Assembly (NCBI RefSeq): GCF_000756615.1
Contig: NZ_CP009288.1
Location: 434,001-498,000, forward strand
Length of the DNA stretch: 64,000 nucleotides
Direction of reading: 5' to 3'
Source of the DNA: Paenibacillus durus
Lineage (GTDB): Bacteria; Bacillota; Bacilli; Paenibacillales; Paenibacillaceae
Shown here: positions 8,565 through 16,644 of the stretch, piece by piece
Layout: each line of letters opens with the position of its first letter
Numbering within the stretch: position 1 is the stretch's first letter
Notes under the pieces: generated by a model
Database searches by the model: none
Told to the model about the DNA's origin: nothing
Seen by the model: only the letters and a program-made list of their open reading frames with translations
Program-made: the position numbers and the translations under genes

Positions 8565-10546
8565 AGATGCTTGACCCGGTCCCTAACCTCGGCTTGCTTG
8601 GCCGCATTGAAGCGGGTCTGATAATCTCCGGTCAAGTAGCCGGTAACCCGGCGCAGGCGGCGGATGTGAACCTCCTGCTCATGAGCGCCGCAGGAAGGGC
8701 AGTTCGTGCCGATCACGCCTTCGTATCCGCAGTCGGAGCAGCGGTCGACAGGGTGGTTGATGCTGAAATAGCTGATATTTTGCTCCAGGGCGTAACGGAT
8801 GATTTTGACAAAAGCCGCCGGATTGCTGCGTGCATTGCCGTCCAGCTCAACATAGGAGATCGCACCGGCGTTGCAGTAATCGTGAAACGGCGCTTCCACC
8901 TTGATCTTGTTCGCCGCCCCCGTTTGGTAATAGACCGGAACGTGGAACGAGTTCGTATAATACTCGCGGTCGGTAACGCCTTCTATTGCGCCGAATTCCT
9001 TGCGGTCGATCTTGGTGAACTTGCCGGACAGGCCTTCTGCTGGAGTGGCGAACAAGGTAATGTTCAGATCAAGCTCTTCGCTCTTGCGGTCGCAGAACTC
9101 GCGCATATGCCGCACGATGGCAAGCGCCTTGCCATACACTTCCGTGTCTTCAGCGTGATGCTTGCCGTACATCGCTTTCATGCATTCTGCCATTCCGATG
9201 AAGCCGAGCGACAGGCTGCCGTGCTTCAGCAGTTCCCTCACCGGTTCTTCCGGTCCAAGGGTCTCTCCGCCTTCCCATACGCCCTCGCGCATCATGAAGT
9301 CGGATGCTTTCGCTTTTTGCGTTCCCTGGATACGGAAACGGTGGAGCAGGCCGTCCAGGGCAATCTCCATATAATGATCAAGATCATCATAGAAGCCTCC
9401 CTCATCCGCTGCTTGGCGCAGGCCCGTTACCGTTCCGTTCTGGATGCCGAGCCGGACGAGATTCAGCGTATTGAACGACAGATTGCCTTTGCCGGAGCAG
9501 TGATTGCGTCCGAAGCGGTCTCCCAGCACCCGGGTGCGGCAGCCCATCGTCGCGAATTCGGTATCCGGGTCCGCCGGATCGTAATACATCAGGTTCAGCG
9601 GAGCATCCAGATTCGCAAAGTTCGGATACAGCCGCCGCGCCGAGCATTCCGCTGCTTTCAGGAACAGCTCGTAGTTGGGATCGCCCGGCTGTTGGTTCAC
9701 ATCTTTTTTACATTTAAAAATCTGAATCGGGAACACCGGCGTCTCGCCGCTTCCCAGTCCTTTCATCGTCGCCGTCAGCAGGCAGTTGATCACAAGCTGT
9801 CCTTCGGGTGAAGTGCAGGTACCGTAATTGATGCTCGTGAACGGAATTTGCCCGCCCGCTCTGGAGGACATCGTGTTGAGATTATGTATGAGGCTCTCGG
9901 CCGCCTGGAGCGTCTCGCTCTCCGTTTCCTTCATCGCGTAGCGGTAAGTCCTTGGATACTGTTCCTTCAGATCGGTTCGGCTCATTGTAATTTCCCCGAG
10001 ATCTTCCCCGGCTTGTCTTTCTTCGAAATAATCCAGGCCCTTGCGGAACAGCTTGGCAAAAGACTTGGCCACATAGGGGGCGAGATCATGATCGAGCTTG
10101 CTTCCCGATACGCCGCCGTACTGCGCATTTTGCTGGGATTGAAAAATAATCGCCGTAAGCGCCATGGCCGTCATAATGGAGTTCGGAGGGCGGACGCTGC
10201 CGTTGCCGGTGTTGAAGCCCTGCCGGAGCAGCTTGTCGAACGGGATGAAAATGCAGTTCGTCGTTCCGATGGCATATTGGTCCAGATCATGCACATATAC
10301 GACATTATCCTTGATGGCTTTCACAAGCTGAGGCGGCATGGTGAAGCTGCGGGCATACCATTTGGAATACTCGCTGCCGAATTTGCTCATCTTGCCGGAG
10401 AAGCTTTCCCCGTTCAGATTGGCGTTCTCCCTCAGCAGATCCATATCTCGGCTGTCGATAATATCGCGTCCTAGACCGATGACTTCCTCCAACAGAATTT
10501 CGTTCGTGCTTTGCCCGTCGGCATGCCGTTTGTCCAGCAGCGTCAT
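8561..10546 (-). CDS. nrdD: Anaerobic ribonucleoside-triphosphate reductase (class III)
   Basis: Glycyl-radical enzyme (661 residues) reducing ribonucleoside triphosphates without oxygen. The C-terminal zinc site CSDCGYEG...NCPSCG and the glycyl radical motif RVTGYL (glycine near residue 636) are intact. The usual N-terminal ATP-cone is not evident; the protein begins close to the catalytic barrel. I chose the ATG at 10546 because AGGAG sits 9 nt upstream; an upstream in-frame ATG lacks a good site. It is first in the nrdD-nrdG unit. Control elements upstream are a terminator, a cobalamin riboswitch, two NrdR boxes and a DnaA-box-like cluster. Confidence 0.93.
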   Translation of the reverse strand: MTLLDKRHADGQSTNEILLEEVIGLGRDIIDSRDMDLLRENANLNGESFSGKMSKFGSEYSKWYARSFTMPPQLVKAIKDNVVYVHDLDQYAIGTTNCIFIPFDKLLRQGFNTGNGSVRPPNSIMTAMALTAIIFQSQQNAQYGGVSGSKLDHDLAPYVAKSFAKLFRKGLDYFEERQAGEDLGEITMSRTDLKEQYPRTYRYAMKETESETLQAAESLIHNLNTMSSRAGGQIPFTSINYGTCTSPEGQLVINCLLTATMKGLGSGETPVFPIQIFKCKKDVNQQPGDPNYELFLKAAECSARRLYPNFANLDAPLNLMYYDPADPDTEFATMGCRTRVLGDRFGRNHCSGKGNLSFNTLNLVRLGIQNGTVTGLRQAADEGGFYDDLDHYMEIALDGLLHRFRIQGTQKAKASDFMMREGVWEGGETLGPEEPVRELLKHGSLSLGFIGMAECMKAMYGKHHAEDTEVYGKALAIVRHMREFCDRKSEELDLNITLFATPAEGLSGKFTKIDRKEFGAIEGVTDREYYTNSFHVPVYYQTGAANKIKVEAPFHDYCNAGAISYVELDGNARSNPAAFVKIIRYALEQNISYFSINHPVDRCSDCGYEGVIGTNCPSCGAHEQEVHIRRLRRVTGYLTGDYQTRFNAAKQAEVRDRVKHL

Positions 10547-10608
10547 TGCGCAGTTCTCCTCTCTATTACATCCCAGGCCTGAATTTGAACAATCTTGCAT
10601 CTTTATAA

Positions 10609-10660
10609 TTTAAAAAAGCATCTCCCGCATGAAGAACGCAGGAAATGCCCGTATGCGAGT
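10609..10660 (-). terminator. Riboswitch-controlled terminator before nrdD
   Basis: Read leftward, GCATTTCCTGC and GCGGGAGATGC pair around a short loop and run into TTTTTT (complement of 10613-10618), about 65 nt before the nrdD start. Placed after the cobalamin aptamer, it is the likely expression platform: B12 binding favours this hairpin and stops transcription. Confidence 0.75.
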
Positions 10661-10749
10661 GCGAGTGGGGCATTCCAAAAATGCCCGCCATTAGTTGCAA
10701 GCTGCATGCGGTCACCGCTCCCGTTCCTCGCAGGGGCTTTGAGTTAATG

Positions 10750-10965
10750 GTGTCGCTGGAAACAGGCAGGTCTCCTGGCTTCCGTCTGTTCTTCCGGCGC
10801 CTTCCCAAGAGCCGCTTCCCGCGCTCCAAGTGGCCTTATGCCGGAAGATGCCGCCCGTATCCTGCTGAGGAGGGGCATCCGGTTACAGTGGCGGGACCGC
10901 AGCGGATTCGCACCGCGCTTCCCTATTAAGCTTGGATTCTCCGTCTGAGAGTCAAGCACCTGATT
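10750..10965 (-). promoter_or_regulatory. Cobalamin (B12) riboswitch upstream of nrdDG
   Basis: Read on the minus strand, the aptamer core appears in the family order: AGGTGC near the 5' end, AATAGGGAAGCGCGGTGCGA, AATCCGCTGCGGTCCCGCCA then CTGTAACC, GGCCACTTGG, GGGAAGGCGCC, and finally the B12-box AGCCAGGAGACCTGCC. This is a full cobalamin aptamer. It sits about 200 nt before nrdD with a terminator between. Known cases place such switches before B12-independent ribonucleotide reductases when a B12-dependent class II enzyme is also present. By inference, B12 shuts nrdDG off. Confidence 0.93.
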
Positions 10966-11013
10966 CCACTATATTTTGTTGTCGTTTATTTAAGATAACC
11001 CAATATATTGTAT
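10966..11013 (-). promoter_or_regulatory. Pair of NrdR boxes upstream of nrdDG
   Basis: Two 16-bp motifs match the NrdR consensus (acaCwATATATwGtgt): one at 10966-10981 with core CACTATATTTTG, one at 10998-11013 with palindromic core CAATATATTG. Their centres are 32 bp apart, the characteristic spacing that lets the NrdR oligomer bind both on one DNA face. They lie directly upstream of the riboswitch, where the promoter must be. Confidence 0.75.
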
Positions 11014-11039
11014 CTGTAAACATATTTTTTGAGATTCTG

Positions 11040-11093
11040 ATATCCACAGAACATCCACAAACGGTCCACAGGTAATCCACAAATTCATCCACA
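11040..11093. promoter_or_regulatory. Five phased DnaA-box-like repeats
   Basis: ATATCCACA, ACATCCACA, CGGTCCACA, TAATCCACA and TCATCCACA start at 11040, 11051, 11062, 11073 and 11085. All end in TCCACA and all are in one orientation. Three match the DnaA box TTATCCACA at 8 of 9 positions. The 11-11-11-12 bp spacing puts them on one helical face. They lie just upstream of the nrdDG NrdR boxes, so may be a DnaA regulatory site. Confidence 0.6.
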
Positions 11094-11306
11094 AATGCCC
11101 TGCTAGAGTGGGGGTGAGAGGGGGGCTAAGGGGCAGTTGATTCTCCGATTTACCGTAAGTCTGATAACAAGAACTCTGTCCCGGGCCTGCCGTCCGGATG
11201 AAAAGGAAGAAAGCTATTTGTAGCCCGGCGTCCCAGTTGCTACAATATAGGAAAGCTGTATATTGACATTTTCAAAAAGTGCAGCATGGAAAGGGAGGGT
11301 ATTCAA

Positions 11307-11615
11307 ATGGCTATTGCCGAAATTACCGTTATACCGATCGGAACCGGCAGCACCAGTCTCAGCAGTTATGTCGCAGGCATGCATCGCGCGCTGGAGGGTG
11401 TGGAGGGCATAACCTTTGAGCTTACATCCATGGGTACGATTATCGAAGGGCCGCTGCCGCGCATTCTGGCCGCTGCCCAGGTCCTGCATGAAGCGCCATT
11501 CGCCAATGGCGCCCAGCGCGTGTCCACCTCGCTCAAAATCGACGACCGCCGCGACAAGGCGGCCAGCAGCCGGCAGAAGCTGGAGTCGGTGGAGCGTAAG
11601 CTGAAAGAGGAGTAG
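11307..11615 (+). CDS. Thiamine-binding MTH1187/YkoF-type (UPF0045) protein
   Basis: A 102-residue cytoplasmic protein of the UPF0045/MTH1187 family. It begins MAIAEITVIPIGTGSTSLS, the family's first beta strand, and includes the conserved segment FELTSMGTIIEG. Members form ferredoxin-like tetramers; a few bind thiamine or related ligands, but the physiological role is usually unknown. The ATG at 11307 has GGGAGGG about 8 nt upstream; an earlier ATG in frame is poorly placed. It is a single gene, divergent from nrdDG with the regulatory sites lying between. Confidence 0.8.
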   Translation: MAIAEITVIPIGTGSTSLSSYVAGMHRALEGVEGITFELTSMGTIIEGPLPRILAAAQVLHEAPFANGAQRVSTSLKIDDRRDKAASSRQKLESVERKLKEE

Positions 11616-11943
11616 GGGAAGGCCAGTCGGCGCTGGGACGCATGGCTGCTGCCCGGCGCGGTTCTGCCGGAACGGCAGGGTGCCGCTGCTGCGCGGATAA
11701 TTGCCGCTCCCGAGCGATGGCAATTCGTCATGGCGGGCTGCCAGCCGAGAGGAGCAGCGGTCCGGCAGGCCAAGCAGCCGGGCTGCGGCGTGCAGAAGGG
11801 CAGTGGTTACGGGCGACGGCTGCTGCAAGCACCGCTGCCAGGTGACGGGAGCGAACGCCGAGATGCCTTCCCGGTTACGGCGGGAAGGCATCTCTTGCGC
11901 TCGTAAAATGCGGATGCTTAGCAAAGCGGGGGCGAAATAAAAG
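11616..11943. other. 328-bp gap without a gene
   Basis: GC-rich sequence with short inverted repeats. The only clear structure is a perfect 14-bp hairpin, GAGATGCCTTCCCG (11860-11873) and CGGGAAGGCATCTC (11881-11894), with a 7-nt loop but no T-run. It may be a weak terminator or mRNA-end hairpin for the upstream gene. Open frames here lack start signals. Confidence 0.5.
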
Positions 11944-11971
11944 TTGCTTTTTTCGTCAAACGAGGTATAAT
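11944..11971 (+). promoter_or_regulatory. Sigma-A promoter of tRNA-Thr
   Basis: TTGCTT (11944-11949), a 16-bp spacer and a perfect TATAAT (11966-11971) stand 32 bp before the tRNA. No other gene follows before the tRNA. Confidence 0.7.
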
Positions 11972-12002
11972 AGTTTCTGTTGTGACGGAAAATTCACATC
12001 AT

Positions 12003-12074
12003 GCTGGTGTAGCTCAGGGGTAGAGCAACGCACTCGTAATGCGTAGGCCGGGGGTTCAATTCCCTTCACCAGCA
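12003..12074 (+). tRNA. tRNA-Thr (anticodon CGT)
   Basis: A complete cloverleaf can be drawn. The acceptor stem is GCTGGTG with CACCAGC plus discriminator A; the D stem is GCTC with GAGC. The anticodon stem ACGCA / TGCGT carries the loop CTCGTAA, giving anticodon CGT, which reads ACG. The T-arm has TTCAATT in the loop with two G-T pairs at the stem base. The 3' CCA is not encoded. A terminator follows 19 nt later. Confidence 0.95.
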
Positions 12075-12092
12075 TCCTATAAGACTTGATAT

Positions 12093-12129
12093 AGCGCGGT
12101 TTCCCGGATTATCGGGAGCTGCGCTTTTT
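12093..12129 (+). terminator. Terminator after tRNA-Thr
   Basis: Stem AGCGC...CCCG paired with CGGG...GCGCT, then TTTTT. It directly follows the single tRNA gene. Confidence 0.8.
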
Positions 12130-12248
12130 GATTTCTTCTTCCGAAATCATTGGATTCTGGTTCCGACCTAAGAGTTCATTGTATTGACTTTAGTGAGTTT
12201 TCCCAATTCCGATATATAATGGTTGTTACAGAGCGAAAGGGTGGTTTC

Positions 12249-13025
12249 ATGATGAAAAGGTTAGGGACATGCTTGATACTATGGATAGTTATCTTTGGAC
12301 TAATGTTACCGACAAATGTTTTTGCCGCAGATAAAAGCATGTTAGATGTAGCTACTTTCACATTCTCTAGTAAAAAGTTAGGTGTTGGAGAAACTGCAAC
12401 TTTGAAGGTTAATATCGTGGCAGAACTCACTACTCTTACATATGGGCAACTGGTGCCTAAATCATCGGACGAATCCGTGCTAACGGTGGAGAGCGACGGT
12501 TATTTTAATTATGTTATCACGGGAGTAAAGGAGGGCACAGCCGATATAATATTCAGTGCGCCGGGATGGGCTGAAGAAAGATATTCGATCACTGTAAAAA
12601 ATCCGAGTCAGGAAGAAAAGGATTATTTGACTTATAAAGATCAGATGAGCGCTCTATTTGAGTACGATTCGATAGTTCATGAGGCTTACAATAAGAATAG
12701 AATGGACATTAGTGCTGCGAGCAGAAAAGAGCGTTTTATCGTTTTTAACAATGTTATTGTGCCAACCTATACAAAGTTAGTAATAGGAGCGAAAAAAATC
12801 AAAGCGCCCAATGCAGAACTGCAAGCTGCGCATAATATCTTTTTGAAAAGTGTTAAGTTGCAGTTGGAAGCATTTATGTTAATGAAGCAGCATCTATCCA
12901 GAGGAACGCTGACAGACGCTGGATTTAAAGTCGCTAATAAAAAAATGAGTGAGGGAGTGAAATATGATACACAGTTCGGTGAAATGCTCGATCTATATAA
13001 GAAAAAGTATGAAATAGAAGATTAG
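12249..13025 (+). CDS. Secreted protein with Ig-like (BIG2-type) domain, paralog 1
   Basis: A 258-residue exported protein of unknown function. The signal peptide is clear: MMKRLG, a hydrophobic core, then an AXA-type cleavage site ending VFAADK. Residues ~35-115 look like a BIG2-type bacterial Ig fold (LGVGETATLKV...GTADIIFSAPG). The C-terminal half (~125-255) is helical and is shared with the protein at 13565-14449, for example FNNVIVPTYTKLVIGAKKI. Start: the first of two ATGs after AAAGGGTGG; the second is possible. G+C is lower than in neighbours. No operon partner. A cell-surface role is inferred from the signal peptide only. Confidence 0.8.
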   Translation: MMKRLGTCLILWIVIFGLMLPTNVFAADKSMLDVATFTFSSKKLGVGETATLKVNIVAELTTLTYGQLVPKSSDESVLTVESDGYFNYVITGVKEGTADIIFSAPGWAEERYSITVKNPSQEEKDYLTYKDQMSALFEYDSIVHEAYNKNRMDISAASRKERFIVFNNVIVPTYTKLVIGAKKIKAPNAELQAAHNIFLKSVKLQLEAFMLMKQHLSRGTLTDAGFKVANKKMSEGVKYDTQFGEMLDLYKKKYEIED

Positions 13026-13047
13026 TTAGCCCTAAATAATGGGGATC

Positions 13048-13084
13048 AATCCTGTCTGGCGTTAGTGCCCGGCGGGATTTTTTT
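13048..13084 (+). terminator. Terminator after secreted paralog 1
   Basis: AATCCTGTCTGGC pairs imperfectly with GCCCGGCGGGATT, followed by seven T. It lies 20 bp after the stop codon. Confidence 0.8.
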
Positions 13085-13087
13085 ACA

Positions 13088-13117
13088 TTGCATAAAGAAC
13101 GAATGTTCGCATATAAT
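13088..13117 (+). promoter_or_regulatory. LexA-type SOS box inside a sigma-A promoter
   Basis: TTGCAT (13088-13093) and TATAAT (13112-13117) are 18 bp apart. The spacer contains AGAACGAATGTTCG (13096-13109), which matches the Bacillus SOS box CGAAC-N4-GTTCG except for the first base. LexA bound there would block the promoter of the small WYL-like gene at 13152. Confidence 0.75.
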
Positions 13118-13151
13118 ACAAACAAACGTTCCTATTTTGGAGGCGAACAAT

Positions 13152-13352
13152 GTGAAGATGAGTGTTGGTCAAACCATCGAAATTGTATATATGGACCGGT
13201 CCGGAAAGATTACGCAGCGGAAAATCGAGGTCAAGGGTATCCACGACGGCCGGATTCGGGCGACCTGCCTTACCACCGGCGCGCCGCGCGTATTTTTGGC
13301 GAGCAGCATCCTTGCCTGGCAGCCGGCGGGGACGCGGCATGCTGTAGGATAG
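13152..13352 (+). CDS. Small WYL-like domain protein
   Basis: A 66-residue protein that looks like a free-standing core of the WYL fold: IEIVYMDRSGKITQRKIEV, then RATCLTTGAPRVFLASSIL. WYL domains bind nucleic acid or small ligands and are common in DNA-damage, CRISPR and phage-defence regulators. The GTG start is preferred because GGAGG lies 9 nt upstream; an ATG two codons later has poorer spacing. There is no DNA-binding HTH in this short protein. It is transcribed alone from a promoter with an SOS box, suggesting a DNA-damage role. Function is inference. Confidence 0.65.
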   Translation: MKMSVGQTIEIVYMDRSGKITQRKIEVKGIHDGRIRATCLTTGAPRVFLASSILAWQPAGTRHAVG

Positions 13353-13564
13353 TGTACGTAAAACGATAAATCCATGATTTTATACCCAAGACAATATTCC
13401 CAATACCCGAAAATATGGTGAAGTATCTGATTCTTATTAACTATTTCCGACAGATATCCGATTAATTAATAGAAAGGGAAAAATAGGATAGTTGCTTTTT
13501 ATCTGCAATTATGCTGTGAAAGTTGAGTTACATAAGTTCAAAATTATGTTAAGGTGGGGTTGTA

Positions 13565-14449
13565 GTGAATAAGTTATTCAAGTCTGTTATGTGTTTGGTT
13601 GTGATGGTAGTACTGTTATTCCCTGCAAGTGCGTTTGCGGCTGATGAGAAGCTGGAGTCGGTTGTGGATTTTACCGGCTTTAATACTACTTTGACTGTCG
13701 GTGAGACCGCTGGTTTTAGCGCGCTTATTCATGTTTCAAGTATGTCGGAGATTGGAGATTATGACTTTGTTCCGGTGTCTTCCGATACTTCGGTGCTTCA
13801 GGTGGAGTCGGTATCAACGTATTATTCACATATTCATGCGGTTGGAACCGGTACAGCGACTTTAACGGTTGATATAGGGCATGGGTATACACCGTACACG
13901 GTAACGATCAAAGTGGTGGATTCCCAGGATAGCGTAAATAACTCTGCCGAGGACAGTACCAATAATGATCCCGTGGACTATACCGCCTCGGACGATTACT
14001 ATGGGACAGATGAAGATTATACGGATGATGACGCTAATGATGTGATGCTTGATGCCTTGATTGAATATGTTGACCAAATGGCACCGTTGGAGAAATATGA
14101 GAATTCAGCATTATCGGCGTACAACAAGTATCGGGTAGTGACTCCGTCCAACCGTAAGAAAGCTTATTTGGCGTTCAACAACGTGATCGTCCCCAATTAC
14201 ACCAAGCTTGTCGTAGGCTTGAAAAAGATTGAGCCGTTGAATGAAGAATTGAATGTAATTCATAGCCACCTTCTCTCTGGCTCCAAGCTACAGCTCGAAG
14301 GATTTACCATAATGAAGACTTCGTTGTACAGTACGAAAATTGACTATAAAAAGCTTACAAATGCCAATAAGAAGTTGGCTGCGGGCCGCGCGTTATTTGA
14401 CAAGGCTAAGACAGAAATAAATGAATACACCACCAAATATGGCGGTTAA
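13565..14449 (+). CDS. Secreted protein with Ig-like (BIG2-type) domain, paralog 2
   Basis: A 294-residue exported paralog of the 12249-13025 product. It has the signal peptide MNKLFKSVMCLVVMVVLLFP followed by ASAFAADE, a BIG2-like domain (LTVGETAGFSALIHV...GTATLTV), and a highly acidic linker (~120-165) rich in Asp, Tyr and Asn. The shared helical C-terminal domain contains FNNVIVPNYTKLVVGLKKI. The GTG start follows AAGGTGGGG. The acidic linker is absent from paralog 1 and might bind cations. The pair flanks the SOS-controlled WYL gene, suggesting a duplication with the small gene caught between. Function unknown. Confidence 0.8.
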   Translation: MNKLFKSVMCLVVMVVLLFPASAFAADEKLESVVDFTGFNTTLTVGETAGFSALIHVSSMSEIGDYDFVPVSSDTSVLQVESVSTYYSHIHAVGTGTATLTVDIGHGYTPYTVTIKVVDSQDSVNNSAEDSTNNDPVDYTASDDYYGTDEDYTDDDANDVMLDALIEYVDQMAPLEKYENSALSAYNKYRVVTPSNRKKAYLAFNNVIVPNYTKLVVGLKKIEPLNEELNVIHSHLLSGSKLQLEGFTIMKTSLYSTKIDYKKLTNANKKLAAGRALFDKAKTEINEYTTKYGG

Positions 14450-14491
14450 TCAAACCGTCTCTTCCTGAGTATTCTTGTTAGGCCAAATATG

Positions 14492-14524
14492 CGCGGATTC
14501 CCGAAGTTTGGGGCCGCGTTTTTT
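14492..14524 (+). terminator. Terminator after secreted paralog 2
   Basis: CGCGG and CCC pair with GGG and CCGCG around a short loop, then TTTTTT. Confidence 0.8.
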
Positions 14525-14654
14525 GTTCTTTGGTCAGGTCCGACGGCCATGGCGGAAATTCCTTGTATTGTAGGAATATCCCTAAAATTTGTATATCAGC
14601 AGTTTCGGAAATTAGGCCGGATAGCTTTATTAAGCGTAACGGGAGGTACCGGAC

Positions 14655-15158
14655 ATGTTTGAATTCGCCAAAAAGAAAAAATCCGCCAGGCTTATCGAGC
14701 TTGAGGCTCCGTTAAAAGGAAAGACGCTGACCCTGGAAGAAGTGCCGGACCCGGCATTCTCGAGCGGCACCATAGGGAAAGGGAGAGCGATCCTGCCCTC
14801 GGAAGGTAAAGTAACGGCGCCTTGTCCGGGCACGGTCGTTCATATCATGGAGAAGAGCAAGCACGCGCTGCTGCTCGAACATGAAACCGGCATTCTGATA
14901 TTGATTCATGTCGGCATTGAAACGGTATCGTTAAAGGGAGAAGGCTTCTACCCCTGTGTGAGTGCAGGCGATAAGGTAAGCACCGGCCAGACGCTGCTGG
15001 AGTTCGACCTGGAGGCAATTGCAAAAGCGGGGTTGTCCCCGGTCACGCCAATTATCATACCTGGTGGTCAGGACTTGATCGAGAGCGTGGAGTTTAAGGG
15101 TGGCACGGCCTCCCATGAGGATAAACCTTTTATCCGGATTTTGCTGAAGAATCTGTAA
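14655..15158 (+). CDS. PTS glucose-type EIIA domain protein (EIIA-Glc)
   Basis: A free-standing 167-residue phosphocarrier that takes phosphate from HPr and hands it to an EIIB domain of a sugar PTS. The two active-site histidines are H70 (KHALLLEHE) and H85 (ILIHVGIETV), 15 residues apart as in E. coli Crr; H85 would be phosphorylated. The core spans ~28-150. The ATG follows GGGAGG at good spacing. No EIIB/EIIC gene is adjacent, so it must serve permeases encoded elsewhere. In Bacillota most EIIA-Glc domains are fused to permeases, so the free form is a modest oddity. Confidence 0.88.
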   Translation: MFEFAKKKKSARLIELEAPLKGKTLTLEEVPDPAFSSGTIGKGRAILPSEGKVTAPCPGTVVHIMEKSKHALLLEHETGILILIHVGIETVSLKGEGFYPCVSAGDKVSTGQTLLEFDLEAIAKAGLSPVTPIIIPGGQDLIESVEFKGGTASHEDKPFIRILLKNL

Positions 15159-15394
15159 AAACAAAAGGCAGGATGAACATCCTGGCCTATCCACATTGCA
15201 ACGCGGTTTTCCTGGTGGGGACTGTGTTTTTTATTTTTCCAGCATTCACCGGCGCGCTTAGCGGATTGCAAGGCTCTTGGCGGATTGCAAGGCTTTTGAT
15301 TGATTAATTCCTCATTTTTCTGTACAATTTTCAAGATTATTGTGAAATCTTTGCGGCAGCTTATCCTAAAATAATATTCTGGCGTGGTGAAGGA

Positions 15395-16531
15395 ATGAGA
15401 ATAAAGGACTTTGTAAATTCGTCCGATGCTTCCATACATAGGCAGACCAAATGGATCAAACGTTTTTTGGAGACTTATTGGGTCGTCATTGCGCTGCATT
15501 TTGCCGCTCAGTTGTATGCATACTTATATCTTCCGTATGAGATCGAAGCCGGGATTTTCTATTATAAGGTTCTTTTGGGGCCGACGCTGCTGATGGGCGG
15601 AAGTGTCGCGGCGGCCCAACTGGTCGACCGGTTTGCGGCCAAATACTCTTTCATCTCCTTGTTTGCGGCGGGCACATTTGTTTCGATGGTGATTATCCAT
15701 CTGAATATGGATATTCGCATTATAGGGGCCGTTATGCTGCTGCCCATTATGGCTTCGGCTATTTTCTTCCGGCTTGATTTAACATTGTATACGGCAGTCT
15801 TGCAGATTGTCGCCTTCTGTATTATGTACAATTGGGATTCCCGGTTCAAGGCCTTTCTGGGTCCGTTCGATCTGATAGCCATTCCCATCTTTATTCTTGT
15901 CGGCACGCTGGTGGCTGGCATTATTATCGTCAACGGACGCGAGCTTCTGTACGATCTGGAGACGACAATGACCGCCAAGCAGAGTCTCATGGCCGAGAAC
16001 GCCACGATGCTGAAGATATCCAAAACGGATGCCCTGACCGGATTGTTCAACCATATGTCGTTTCATGAATATTATGAAAAAGCGCTGGAATACGGGGAAT
16101 TGGGAGTTCCCTTTCATCTGGCTCTGATCGACATTGACAATTTCAAGGGAATTAACGATAAATTCGGGCACCGGACAGGTGATCTCGTCTTATCCAGAGT
16201 GGCGTGCACCATTCAGGAGAATATTCCATCCACCGATATTGCTACCCGCTACGGCGGTGAGGAATTTGCCATACTGCTGTTTGAGCAGACGTTTGAAGAG
16301 GCGCTCTGCCTGATGGAGCAGGTTCGGACGGCGTTCTCCGAGACGCGGCATGCGGAACTGGGCGGACTTGCCGTAACCGTAAGCATTGGCCTCAAAAGCT
16401 ATGAGAGGGGAACGACAAAGGAACGATTGTTTGAAGATACGGACGCCCTGCTGTATACCGCGAAACGCTCCGGTAAAAATAAAGTCGTTACGCCCCTTCA
16501 AACTGTGGACGAAGGCAGCGCAGTGTTATAG
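15395..16531 (+). CDS. Membrane diguanylate cyclase (GGDEF)
   Basis: A 378-residue protein predicted to make cyclic di-GMP. The N-terminal ~180 residues form about five or six transmembrane segments without an evident extracellular loop domain. A short helix (~190-210) then leads to a GGDEF domain (~215-370) beginning SKTDALTGLFNHMSF. The active-site motif is GGEEF near residue 288, so catalysis should be intact. An inhibitory RxxD motif five residues before it is not evident. No EAL domain. The ATG follows GAAGGA. It appears monocistronic. Confidence 0.88.
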   Translation: MRIKDFVNSSDASIHRQTKWIKRFLETYWVVIALHFAAQLYAYLYLPYEIEAGIFYYKVLLGPTLLMGGSVAAAQLVDRFAAKYSFISLFAAGTFVSMVIIHLNMDIRIIGAVMLLPIMASAIFFRLDLTLYTAVLQIVAFCIMYNWDSRFKAFLGPFDLIAIPIFILVGTLVAGIIIVNGRELLYDLETTMTAKQSLMAENATMLKISKTDALTGLFNHMSFHEYYEKALEYGELGVPFHLALIDIDNFKGINDKFGHRTGDLVLSRVACTIQENIPSTDIATRYGGEEFAILLFEQTFEEALCLMEQVRTAFSETRHAELGGLAVTVSIGLKSYERGTTKERLFEDTDALLYTAKRSGKNKVVTPLQTVDEGSAVL

Positions 16532-16595
16532 ATGAGATGAGATCGGCGGCTTCCCGTGAGTGAAGCATGGGAATTTTTGGGCTCTGACGATAATT

Positions 16596-16635
16596 TAAGG
16601 TTATTTTCAGGTTCTGGTCAGGTTCTTTTCAGGTT
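16596..16635 (+). promoter_or_regulatory. Four 11-bp direct repeats, OmpR/PhoB-type operator candidate
   Basis: TAAGGTT (16596) and TCAGGTT (16607, 16618, 16629) recur at exactly 11 bp, as 7-bp units with 4-bp spacers. That is the geometry of operators bound in tandem by OmpR/PhoB-family regulators. A TATATT (-10-like) lies about 10 bp after the array. Which regulator binds is unknown. Confidence 0.55.
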
Positions 16636-16644
16636 TGGGGTGTA

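Noticed and set aside
8567..9811. Plus-strand open frame of 414 codons opposite nrdD
   Set aside because: Shadow of nrdD, whose catalytic and zinc motifs are intact on the other strand.
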